Shown here: one piece after another, positions 8,766-16,397 of the stretch
Layout of the letters: every line of letters starts with the position of its first letter
How positions within the stretch are numbered: position 1 is the first letter of the stretch
Source of the DNA: Streptomyces microflavus
GTDB taxonomy: Bacteria > Actinomycetota > Actinomycetes > Streptomycetales > Streptomycetaceae
Direction of reading: 5' to 3'
Length of the DNA: 64,000 nt
NCBI RefSeq assembly: GCF_014650075.1
Contig: NZ_BMUG01000001.1
Location: 1,006,710 to 1,070,709 of the forward strand
Program-made: the position numbers and the translations under genes
The notes under the pieces: generated by a model
Told to the model about the DNA's origin: nothing
The model's database searches: none
Seen by the model: only the letters and a program-made list of their open reading frames with translations

Positions 8766-9362
8766 TCAGGGCCGCTCTCCGCGCTTGACCTGCGGCTTCG
8801 GGAGCCGCAGACGGCGCATCTGGAGCGTGCGCATCAGGCCGTAGGCGACGGCGCCGCGCTTGGGCGTGTCCGGGAAACGCTCCCGCAGCTGCTTCTTCAG
8901 GCGGATCGAGAGACCGATGGAGTCGATCACGATCAGGATGATCACGCCCATCCAGAGCAGCAGCGAGATGCTCTGGATGTTCTGCACCTGGATCACGCTG
9001 AGGATCAGGATGACCACGGCGAGCGGCAGGAAGTACTCGGCGATGCAGAAGCGCGAGTCCACGAAGTCACGGACGAAGCGCCGCACCGGGCCCTTGTCAC
9101 GGACCGGGAGATAACGCTCGTCGCCCGAGGCGAGCGCCTCACGCTGCCTGGCCAGGTCGGCGCGGCGCGCTTCGCGCTGGCGCTTGGTGGCCGCCTTGCG
9201 GTCGGTCGGCGCGCTGGAAGCACGCCGACGCTGCGTCTGGGCCTCGCTGCGCTTGGGGGTGGGGCGACCCTTGGGGGACTGCGGGTCGCGGGGCTGCTTG
9301 GAGAGGTCCGCCGTCACCTTGTCGGTGGGGACCTTCTCTTCCTTGGCACGGCTACGGAACAC
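8766..9362 (-). CDS. DUF3043 domain membrane protein
   Basis: A 198-residue actinobacterial protein: about 80 charged residues rich in Lys/Arg/Gln (SKQPRDPQSPKGRPTPKRSE and following), then YLPVRDKGPVRRFVRDFVDSR, two helices (about 118-134 and 138-155) and a basic tail. This layout is typical of DUF3043, whose role is unknown. GTG 9360-9362 was chosen because a TACCCT box (9371-9376) lies 8 nt upstream with no Shine-Dalgarno site, as in other leaderless starts here. It diverges from pspA. Confidence 0.85.
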   Translation of the reverse strand: MFRSRAKEEKVPTDKVTADLSKQPRDPQSPKGRPTPKRSEAQTQRRRASSAPTDRKAATKRQREARRADLARQREALASGDERYLPVRDKGPVRRFVRDFVDSRFCIAEYFLPLAVVILILSVIQVQNIQSISLLLWMGVIILIVIDSIGLSIRLKKQLRERFPDTPKRGAVAYGLMRTLQMRRLRLPKPQVKRGERP

Positions 9363-9370
9363 AAAACCCA

Positions 9371-9376
9371 AGGGTA
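9371..9376 (-). promoter_or_regulatory. Candidate -10 box, DUF3043 gene
   Basis: TACCCT on the minus strand, 8 nt before the GTG; supports a leaderless transcript and the short start. Confidence 0.4.
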
Positions 9377-9648
9377 CGGGGTCGGCGGACGGGCTCGTCG
9401 ACCCGGGCGGGAACGATCCGGCAACGGACGCCTGCCGAGAAGCGCCCCGACAGGGGCAGAAGGGGCGTTTGCCGCCGGTTTCCCTGACCGTCACCTACAC
9501 CCTGGGCGGGAGCGGCGATGGGGCGCAGTCGTCCTTGGGGAGGAGCACATCGGGACTCGAACAGTGCGGTAATAGAGACAGGGCCCGTACTGTGGGTTCT
9601 ATCGGGAGTGCTGGAGCTCAGTCCGTCAGAAGGGGGCGCGCGAAGCCC

Positions 9649-10443
9649 ATGAGCGGTGTCATGAAGCGTATGGGGATGCTTTTCCGCGCGAAGGCAAACA
9701 AGGCCCTTGACCGGGCCGAGGATCCGCGCGAGACCCTGGATTACTCGTACCAGAAGCAGCTGGAGCTGCTTCAGAAGGTGCGCCGCGGCGTCGCCGATGT
9801 GGCGACGTCCCGCAAGCGGCTGGAGTTGCAGCTGAACCAGCTGCAGGGCCAGTCGTCCAAGCTGGAGGACCAGGGCCGCAAGGCGCTGGCACTGGGCCGC
9901 GAGGACCTGGCGCGTGAGGCGCTGTCCCGGCGTGCCGCCCTTCAGCAGCAGGTCACCGACCTGGAGACGCAGCACACGACGCTGCAGGGCGAGGAGGAGA
10001 AGCTCACCCTCGCGGCCCAGCGGCTGCAGGCCAAGGTCGATGCCTTCCGCACCAAGAAGGAGACCATCAAGGCGACCTACACGGCCGCCCAGGCGCAGAC
10101 CCGGATCGGCGAGGCCTTCTCCGGCATCTCCGAGGAGATGGGCGACGTCGGCCTGGCGATCCAGCGGGCCGAGGACAAGACGCAGCAGCTCCAGGCGCGG
10201 GCCGGCGCCATCGACGAGCTGCTCGCCTCCGGTGCCCTGGACGACCCGACCGGCACGGCGAAGGACGACATCGCCGCCGAGCTGGACCGGATCTCCGGCG
10301 GTTCGGACGTGGAGCTGGAGCTGCAGCGTATGAAGGCCGAGCTGGCCGGCGGCTCCTCGTCCTCGCAGCAGGCGATCGAGGGCGGTGCCCAGGACGGCAC
10401 ACCGCAGTCGCAGCAGTCTCCGCACAAGTTCGACAAGCAGTAG
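9649..10443 (+). CDS. pspA: PspA/IM30 family envelope stress protein
   Basis: A 264-residue PspA/Vipp1-like protein that binds and supports the cytoplasmic membrane under stress. An amphipathic N-terminus (MKRMGMLFRAKANKALDRAEDP) is followed by long coiled coils (about 25-195; QKQLELLQKVRRGVADV, LQQQVTDLETQ) and a low-complexity Ser/Gln tail. ATG 9649 follows AGGGGGCGCG; an internal ATG at 9661 is possible. The 286-nt gap to the divergent DUF3043 gene carries TAATAG/TTCTAT-type promoter elements. pspAA follows 13 nt later and the unit ends at the hairpin at 10766-10801. Confidence 0.93.
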   Translation: MSGVMKRMGMLFRAKANKALDRAEDPRETLDYSYQKQLELLQKVRRGVADVATSRKRLELQLNQLQGQSSKLEDQGRKALALGREDLAREALSRRAALQQQVTDLETQHTTLQGEEEKLTLAAQRLQAKVDAFRTKKETIKATYTAAQAQTRIGEAFSGISEEMGDVGLAIQRAEDKTQQLQARAGAIDELLASGALDDPTGTAKDDIAAELDRISGGSDVELELQRMKAELAGGSSSSQQAIEGGAQDGTPQSQQSPHKFDKQ

Positions 10444-10456
10444 TGAGGGCGGCGTC

Positions 10457-10735
10457 ATGATCGTACGGATCATGGGGGAAGGCCAGGTCAAGCTGGCCGA
10501 CAGTCACTTCGTCGAACTCAACGAGCTCGACGACGTCCTGCTCAAGGAGATGGACAGCGGGGACGGCCCCGGCTTCCGCAACACGCTCCACGCGCTCCTC
10601 GACAAGGTGCGCGAGCTCGGCACCCCGCTGCCCGACGACTCCCTGGAGCCGTCGGAGCTGATCCTGCCGGGGCCCGACGCGACCCTCGAAGAGGTGCGCG
10701 CCATGCTCAGCGACGACGGGCTCATCCCGAACTAG
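10457..10735 (+). CDS. pspAA: PspA-associated protein PspAA
   Basis: A 92-residue soluble acidic protein matching PspAA (MIVRIMGEGQVKL start; LNELDDVLLKEM; LEEVRAMLSDDGLIP end). In actinobacteria it is usually encoded directly after pspA, as here, and is thought to act with it. There is no membrane segment. ATG 10457 is preceded by a GAGGGCGGCG-type site. The partner role is inferred from family and adjacency. Confidence 0.88.
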   Translation: MIVRIMGEGQVKLADSHFVELNELDDVLLKEMDSGDGPGFRNTLHALLDKVRELGTPLPDDSLEPSELILPGPDATLEEVRAMLSDDGLIPN

Positions 10736-10765
10736 ACGTACCTGCTCCACCAGCACTCACGCATC

Positions 10766-10801
10766 TGTGCCCCGCGTCCGGCCTGCCCGGCGCGGGGCAC
10801 A
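10766..10801 (+). terminator. Terminator of the pspA-pspAA unit
   Basis: 11-bp stem TGTGCCCCGCG / CGCGGGGCACA around a 14-nt loop, 30 nt after the pspAA stop. It separates pspA-pspAA from the sensor kinase, which has its own start-proximal -10 box. Confidence 0.7.
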
Positions 10802-10884
10802 GTGCTGTACGCGGCGGCCTTCCCCCGTACGGTCCCGTGGTCGTATCGGCACACCGCGGAGACCGATCCGTACGCGACACGCCG

Positions 10885-10890
10885 TACCGT
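10885..10890 (+). promoter_or_regulatory. Candidate -10 box, sensor kinase
   Basis: TACCGT 8 nt before GTG 10899; no Shine-Dalgarno site lies between, so the message is probably leaderless. Confidence 0.4.
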
Positions 10891-10898
10891 TGCTGGAC

Positions 10899-12212
10899 GT
10901 GACCACCCTCCCCTCCGGGTTCGCGCGCGCCCGCCGCTGGCTTCGGGACCACCCCCTCGCGTTCGACGCGACCCTGGCGTTCTGTGTCCTGATCGCGATG
11001 ATCTGCGGCTCGTTCGCGGACCCGGGCAAGGGCCACGGGCCGACGTTCGGGACCCGAACCCCCGAGGTCTTCAGCGTGCTGCTGATGGTCCTGGCCGCCT
11101 CGGCCCTCGTCCTGCGCCGGCGCCACCCCATGGCGGTCCTCGCGGTGACCGGCGGTCTCACGGCCACCGAGTACATCTTCATGGACCCGCCGGCCCCGGT
11201 CGTGATGAGCACCGTCATCGCGCTGTACACCGTCGCCTCGCGCACCGACCGCCCCACCACCTGGCGGGTCGGCCTGCTGACCATGGGGGTGCTGACGGTG
11301 GCCGCGATGGTCTTCGGCTCGACGCCCTGGTACAGCCAGGAGAACCTCGGCGTCTTCGCCTGGACCGGGATGGCGTCGGCCGCCGGGGACGCCGTACGGA
11401 GCAGGCGCGCCTTCGTCGACGCGATCCGGGAGCGCGCCGAGCGGGCCGAGCGGACCCGCGAGGAGGAGGCCCGCCGCCGCGTCGCCGAGGAGCGGCTGCG
11501 GATCGCCCGGGACCTCCACGACGTCGTCGCCCACCACATCGCCCTGGTCAACGTCCAGGCCGGGGTCGCCGCCCACGTCATGGACAAGCGCCCCGACCAG
11601 GCGAAGGAGGCGCTCGCCCACGTACGCGACGCCAGCCGCTCCGCGCTCAACGAGCTCCGCGTCACCGTCGGGCTGCTGCGCCAGTCCGGCGACCCCGAGG
11701 CGCCCACCGAACCGGCCCCCGGCCTCGCGGTCCTGGACGAGCTGGTGACCACCTTCCGCAACGCCGGGCTCCCCGTCGAGGTGGCCGGCGCCGACCGGGG
11801 CCCGAAGCTCCCCGCCGCCGTCGACCTGGCCGCCTACCGGGTCATCCAGGAGGCCCTGACCAACGTACGCAAGCACGCGGGCGCCGGAGCCAGGGCCGAG
11901 GTGAGCGTCGTACGGGTGGGAGTCACCGCCGAGATCACGGTGCTGGACAACGGCCGGGGGAGCGCCGCCCGGCGCGCGGGGACGGAGAGCGGCGGCGGCG
12001 ACCCGGCAGACGGCAGCGGCACCGGCGCCCCGGACGGCGGCGGCCACGGTCTTCTCGGCATGCGCGAACGGGTCACCGCCCTCGGGGGCGCCCTCACGGC
12101 GGGACCTCGCTACGGAGGCGGGTTCCGGGTCCATGCGATCCTGCCCATCGAGGCCCGCACGGGTGAACCGGAACCGCCCGGCCCGGCGGCCGTGACGGGG
12201 GAGCGCCGATGA
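10899..12212 (+). CDS. DesK/NarX-type sensor histidine kinase
   Basis: A 437-residue membrane kinase. Four hydrophobic segments (about 25-40, 58-72, 78-92, 124-140) precede a coiled linker, a HisKA_3 box RDLHDVVAHH with phospho-His207, and a HATPase domain with DLAAYRVIQEALTNVRKHA and DNGRG. A Gly/Ser-rich insertion (about 355-380) sits inside the ATPase lid. No extracellular sensor domain is evident, so it may sense the membrane itself. GTG 10899 was chosen by the TACCGT box. It overlaps its response regulator as ATGA. Confidence 0.92.
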   Translation: MTTLPSGFARARRWLRDHPLAFDATLAFCVLIAMICGSFADPGKGHGPTFGTRTPEVFSVLLMVLAASALVLRRRHPMAVLAVTGGLTATEYIFMDPPAPVVMSTVIALYTVASRTDRPTTWRVGLLTMGVLTVAAMVFGSTPWYSQENLGVFAWTGMASAAGDAVRSRRAFVDAIRERAERAERTREEEARRRVAEERLRIARDLHDVVAHHIALVNVQAGVAAHVMDKRPDQAKEALAHVRDASRSALNELRVTVGLLRQSGDPEAPTEPAPGLAVLDELVTTFRNAGLPVEVAGADRGPKLPAAVDLAAYRVIQEALTNVRKHAGAGARAEVSVVRVGVTAEITVLDNGRGSAARRAGTESGGGDPADGSGTGAPDGGGHGLLGMRERVTALGGALTAGPRYGGGFRVHAILPIEARTGEPEPPGPAAVTGERR

Positions 12213-12922
12213 CACAGTCCGCAGATGCACCGCAGCCACCCATCAAGGTGCTGCTCGCCGACGACCAGGCGCTGCTGCGCAGCGCGTTCCGGGTACTGGT
12301 GGACTCCGAACCCGACATGGAGGTCGTCGGGGAGGCGGCCGACGGGGCCCAGGCCGTGGAGCTGGCCCGGGCGACCGGCGCCGACGTGGTGCTGATGGAC
12401 ATCCGGATGCCGGGCACGGACGGGCTCGCCGCCACCCGCATGATCAGCGCCGACCCGGCGCTGGCCGCGGTCCGGGTGGTCATGCTCACCACCTTCGAGG
12501 TCGACGAGTACGTGGTCCAGGCCCTGCGCGCCGGAGCCTCAGGATTCCTCGGCAAGGGGGCCGAGCCGGAGGAGCTGCTCAACGCGATCCGGATCGCCGC
12601 GGCCGGCGAGGCGCTGCTCTCCCCGGCGGCGACCAAGGGGCTCATCGCCACCTTCCTGGCCCAGGGCGGCAGTTCGGGGGAGGGGCCGGACAGTGCGGAG
12701 TACGCGGAACGGCTGGCCGCGCTCACCGTGCGCGAGCGGGAGGTGCTCGTGCTGGTCGCGGGCGGGCACTCCAACGACCGGATCGCCGAGCGGCTCCAGG
12801 TCAGCCCGCTCACCGTGAAGACCCATGTGAACCGGGCGATGGCGAAGGTCGCGGCCCGGGACCGCGCCCAGCTGGTCGTCATCGCCTACGAATCGGGACT
12901 GGTACGCCCTCGGGTGGAGTGA
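12209..12922 (+). CDS. NarL/FixJ-type response regulator
   Basis: A 237-residue regulator. The receiver domain (12-130) has acidic LLADDQ, phospho-Asp64 in VLMDIRMPG, and a conserved Lys in GFLGKGAEP. A LuxR helix-turn-helix follows (about 170-230; LTVREREVLVLVAGG, SPLTVKTHVNRAMAKV). It is partner of the kinase ending at 12212. The next gene is an RND permease after a 252-nt gap with repeats, a plausible target. Confidence 0.94.
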   Translation: MTQSADAPQPPIKVLLADDQALLRSAFRVLVDSEPDMEVVGEAADGAQAVELARATGADVVLMDIRMPGTDGLAATRMISADPALAAVRVVMLTTFEVDEYVVQALRAGASGFLGKGAEPEELLNAIRIAAAGEALLSPAATKGLIATFLAQGGSSGEGPDSAEYAERLAALTVREREVLVLVAGGHSNDRIAERLQVSPLTVKTHVNRAMAKVAARDRAQLVVIAYESGLVRPRVE

Positions 12923-13174
12923 CGGGGTGCCGCAGGACGCGGAGGGTGGAGAGACGGCGTACTCCACCTGCGGTATGCGCGGCATAAGAAAGCAGCCCGG
13001 GGACCGACGTACGGGCGGACCGGGTCGGAGATCGTATAAGCGGGCGGCTTGTCCCCCCGCGCGGACCCCCGGAACGAACCCGGAACGAACCCGGAACGCA
13101 TCCCGGACTCCGGACCTCGGGTCCCCGCTTCTCCCGCCCATCCGTCTCGCACGCCACAGAAGAGAGACCCACCC
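12923..13174 (+). promoter_or_regulatory. Upstream region of the RND permease with inverted and tandem repeats
   Basis: Contents: a 7-bp stem GGTGGAG / CTCCACC (12945-12951 and 12962-12968) that may end the regulator transcript; the small palindrome TATGC-GCG-GCATA (12974-12986); and three back-to-back 11-bp units CCCGGAACGAA (13068-13078, 13079-13089, 13090-13100, the last ending GCA). One unit per helical turn is typical of response-regulator binding. Assignment as operator is inference. Confidence 0.5.
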
Positions 13175-16100
13175 ATGTCCTGGCTGTCCAGATTCAGCCT
13201 CGCGCAGCGGGCCCTGATCGGGCTGATCTCGATCGTCGCGCTCGTCTTCGGCGCGATTGCGATCCCGCAGCTCAAGCAACAGCTGCTGCCCACCATCGAG
13301 CTCCCGATGGTCTCGGTGCTGGCCCCCTACCCGGGTGCGTCTCCCGATGTGGTGGAGAAGCAGGTCGTCGAGCCGCTGGAGAACTCCCTCAAGGCCGTCG
13401 ACGGCGTCGAGGGCATCACCTCCACCGCCAGCGAGGGCAACGCCCTCATCATGGCGACCTTCGACTTCGGCGACGAGGGCACCAAGCAGCTCGTCGCGGA
13501 CATCCAGCAGGCGGTCAACCGGGCCCGCGCCCAGCTGCCCCCGACCGTCGACCCGCAGGTCATCGCCGGTTCCACGGACGACATCCCGACCGTGGTCCTC
13601 GCCGTCACCTCCGACAAGGACCAGCAGGCGCTCGCCGCCCAGCTGGACCGCACGGTCGTCCCCGCCCTCCAGGACATCGAGGGCGTCGGCCAGGTCACGG
13701 TGGACGGGGTGCAGGAGCTCCAGGTCTCCGTCGTCCCCGACGACAAGAAGCTCGCCGAGGCCGGCCTGAACGCGGGCGCGCTCTCCCAGGCGCTCCAGGC
13801 GGGCGGCGCCACGCTGCCGGCCGGCTCCTTCTCCGAGGCGGGCAAGAACCGCACCATCCAGGTCGGCGGCGGCTACACCTCCCTGAAGCAGATCGAGGAC
13901 CTCCAGATCGTCGCGAAGGCCCCGGCGGGCGGCGGCGAACCGGGTACGGCGGCCGAGCCGGTCCGGCTCGGTGACGTGGCCGAGGTGAAGCAGGAGCCGT
14001 CCACCGCGGTCTCCATCACCCGTACGAACGGCAAGCCGAGCCTCGCCGTGATGGCCACGATGGACAAGGACGGCAGCGCCGTCGCCATCTCGGACGGGGT
14101 CAAGGACAAGCTCGCCGACCTCCGTAAGGACCTCGGAGCGGGCGCCGAGCTGACGGTCGTCTCCGACCAGGGCCCGGCCGTCTCCAAGTCGATCTCCGGT
14201 CTCACCACCGAGGGCGCGCTCGGCCTGGTCTTCGCGGTCCTCGTGATCCTGGTCTTCCTCGCCTCGATCCGCTCGACCCTGGTCACGGCGGTCTCCATCC
14301 CGCTCTCGGTCGTCCTCGCGCTCATCGTGCTCTGGACCCGTGACCTGTCGCTCAACATGCTCACGCTCGGCGCGCTGACCATCGCGATCGGCCGGGTCGT
14401 CGACGACTCGATCGTGGTCCTGGAGAACATCAAGCGGCACCTCGGCTACGGCGAGGAGCGCCACGAGGCGATCACCACCGCGGTCAAGGAGGTGGCCGGA
14501 GCGGTCACCTCCGCCACCCTCACCACCGTCGCCGTGTTCCTGCCCATCGGGCTGGTCGGCGGCATGGTCGGCCAGCTCTTCGGCTCGTTCTCGCTGACCG
14601 TCACCGCCGCGCTGCTGGCCTCGCTGCTGGTCTCGCTCACAGTGGTCCCGGTCCTCTCGTACTGGTTCCTGCGCGCCCCCAAGGGCACCCCCGAGGACGC
14701 GGCGGAGGCCCGCCGCCTCGCGGAGGAGAAGGAAGCCGCCAGCAAGCTCCAGCGCATCTACGTCCCCGTCCTGCGCTTCGCGACCCGCCGCCGGGTCACC
14801 AGCCTGGTGATCGCCGCCGCGGTGCTGCTGAGCACCTTCGCCATGGTGCCGCTGCTCAAGACCAACTTCTTCGACGCGGGCGAGCAGGAAGTGCTCACCG
14901 TCAAGCAGGAGCTGGAACCCGGCACCAGCCTCCAGGCCGCCGACGAGGCGGCCCGCAAGGTCGAGCAGGTCCTCACCGACGACAAGGGCGTCAAGGACTA
15001 CCAGGTCACCGTCGGCTCCTCCGGCTTCATGGCGGCCTTCGGCGGCGGTACGGGCTCCAACCAGGCGTCCTACCAGGTCACGTTGAAGGACGCGGCGGAC
15101 TACGAGGACGCCCAGAACCGTATCGACGAGGCCCTCGGCAAGCTCGACGGCATCGGTGACACCACCATCGCTGCGGGCGACGGCTTCGGCTCCCAGGACC
15201 TGAGCGTCGTGGTCAAGGCGTCCGACGGGGACGTCCTGAAGAAGGCCGCCGAGGCGGTCCGCACCGAGGTCGCCACGATCAAGGACGTCACCGACGTCCA
15301 GAGCGACCTGGCGCAGAGCGTCCCGCGGATCTCCGTCACGGCCAACGACAAGGCGGCCGCCGCCGGGTTCGACTCCACCACCCTGGGCGGGATCGTCGCC
15401 GGAGCCGTACGCGGCACCCCGGCCGGCACCGCGACGCTGGACGACACCGAGCGCGACATCGTCATCAAGTCCGCCCGCCCGGCCGCCACCATGGCCGAGC
15501 TGAAGGCCCTGCCGCTCGGCCCGGTGAAGCTCGGCGACATCGCCGCGGTCGAACTGGTCCCCGGCCCGGTCTCGATGACCCGCATCGACGGCCAGCGGGC
15601 GGCGACCATCACCGCCAAGCCCGTCGGCGACAACACCGGCGCGGTCAGCACCACCCTCGCGTCGAAGATCGACGCCCTGGACCTCCCCGAGGGCGCCACC
15701 GCCACCATCGGCGGCGTCAGCGAGGACCAGAACGAAGCCTTCATGCAGCTCGGCCTCGCCATGCTGGCGGCCATCGCGATCGTCTTCATGCTGCTGGTGG
15801 CCACCTTCCGGTCGCTCATCCAGCCGCTGATCCTGCTGGTCTCGGTCCCGTTCGCGGCGACCGGCGCCCTGGCCCTCCTGCTCATCACGGGCACCCCGCT
15901 GGGCGTCCCCGCGATGATCGGCATGCTGATGCTGATCGGCATCGTGGTCACCAACGCGATCGTGCTGATCGACCTGATCAACCAGTACCGCGACCGGGGC
16001 CTCGGCATCGTCGAAGCCGTCATCGAGGGCGGCCGCCACCGCTTCCGCCCGATCCTGATGACGGCACTCGCGACCATCTTCGCCCTGCTCCCGATGGCGC

Positions 16101-16336
16101 TCGGCGTCACCGGCGAGGGCGGCTTCATCTCGCAGCCGCTGGGCGTCGTGGTGATCGGCGGCCTGATCAGCTCCACGCTGCTGACGCTGCTGCTGGTCCC
16201 GACCCTGTACGCGATGGTCGAGCTCCGCAAGGAACGCCGCGCCAAGAAGAAGGCCGCCAAGCGCGCGGCCAAGGCGGGCGTCCCGGCGCAGCCGGAGCCG
16301 GAGGAGGCCCGCGAGACGGAGCCCTCGGGCGTGTAG
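13175..16336 (+). CDS. RND-family efflux permease (AcrB/SwrC-like)
   Basis: A 1053-residue proton-driven exporter of the HAE-type RND superfamily. The architecture is the double repeat: TM1 at about 14-34, a large extracellular porter domain, TM2-6, TM7 near 535, a second porter domain, TM8-12, and a basic tail. TM4 holds the paired acidic residues (GRVVDDSIVVLEN). Without an outer membrane it probably acts alone, as SwrC/YerP does, on amphipathic molecules or lipids; no membrane-fusion partner is nearby. ATG 13175 follows AGAAGAGAG. It ends at a bidirectional hairpin. The two-component pair upstream may control it. Confidence 0.92.
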   Translation: MSWLSRFSLAQRALIGLISIVALVFGAIAIPQLKQQLLPTIELPMVSVLAPYPGASPDVVEKQVVEPLENSLKAVDGVEGITSTASEGNALIMATFDFGDEGTKQLVADIQQAVNRARAQLPPTVDPQVIAGSTDDIPTVVLAVTSDKDQQALAAQLDRTVVPALQDIEGVGQVTVDGVQELQVSVVPDDKKLAEAGLNAGALSQALQAGGATLPAGSFSEAGKNRTIQVGGGYTSLKQIEDLQIVAKAPAGGGEPGTAAEPVRLGDVAEVKQEPSTAVSITRTNGKPSLAVMATMDKDGSAVAISDGVKDKLADLRKDLGAGAELTVVSDQGPAVSKSISGLTTEGALGLVFAVLVILVFLASIRSTLVTAVSIPLSVVLALIVLWTRDLSLNMLTLGALTIAIGRVVDDSIVVLENIKRHLGYGEERHEAITTAVKEVAGAVTSATLTTVAVFLPIGLVGGMVGQLFGSFSLTVTAALLASLLVSLTVVPVLSYWFLRAPKGTPEDAAEARRLAEEKEAASKLQRIYVPVLRFATRRRVTSLVIAAAVLLSTFAMVPLLKTNFFDAGEQEVLTVKQELEPGTSLQAADEAARKVEQVLTDDKGVKDYQVTVGSSGFMAAFGGGTGSNQASYQVTLKDAADYEDAQNRIDEALGKLDGIGDTTIAAGDGFGSQDLSVVVKASDGDVLKKAAEAVRTEVATIKDVTDVQSDLAQSVPRISVTANDKAAAAGFDSTTLGGIVAGAVRGTPAGTATLDDTERDIVIKSARPAATMAELKALPLGPVKLGDIAAVELVPGPVSMTRIDGQRAATITAKPVGDNTGAVSTTLASKIDALDLPEGATATIGGVSEDQNEAFMQLGLAMLAAIAIVFMLLVATFRSLIQPLILLVSVPFAATGALALLLITGTPLGVPAMIGMLMLIGIVVTNAIVLIDLINQYRDRGLGIVEAVIEGGRHRFRPILMTALATIFALLPMALGVTGEGGFISQPLGVVVIGGLISSTLLTLLLVPTLYAMVELRKERRAKKKAAKRAAKAGVPAQPEPEEARETEPSGV

Positions 16337-16354
16337 CCGCCTGCCGTTCGGAAC

Positions 16355-16392
16355 AGGGGCCTGCCCCGCGCACCCGCGCGGGGCAGGCCCCT
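16355..16392. terminator. Bidirectional hairpin terminator
   Basis: Perfect 16-bp stem (AGGGGCCTGCCCCGCG and complement) around a 6-nt loop, between the RND gene and the convergent TPR gene. Confidence 0.85.
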
Positions 16393-16397
16393 GTGTG

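Noticed and set aside
8716..8769. CTG-started longer methyltransferase
   Set aside because: GGAGAG spacing is good, but CTG starts are rare; GTG 8715 was kept and the option noted.
13068..13100. PhoP (PHO box) direct repeats
   Set aside because: The 11-bp period fits, but the sequence CCCGGAACGAA does not match the GTTCACC unit.
12539..16039. Very long open frame on the minus strand opposite the RND permease (over 1100 codons)
   Set aside because: Low-complexity Arg/Asp/Gly/Val composition typical of antisense frames in high-GC DNA; the plus-strand RND protein explains the region fully.
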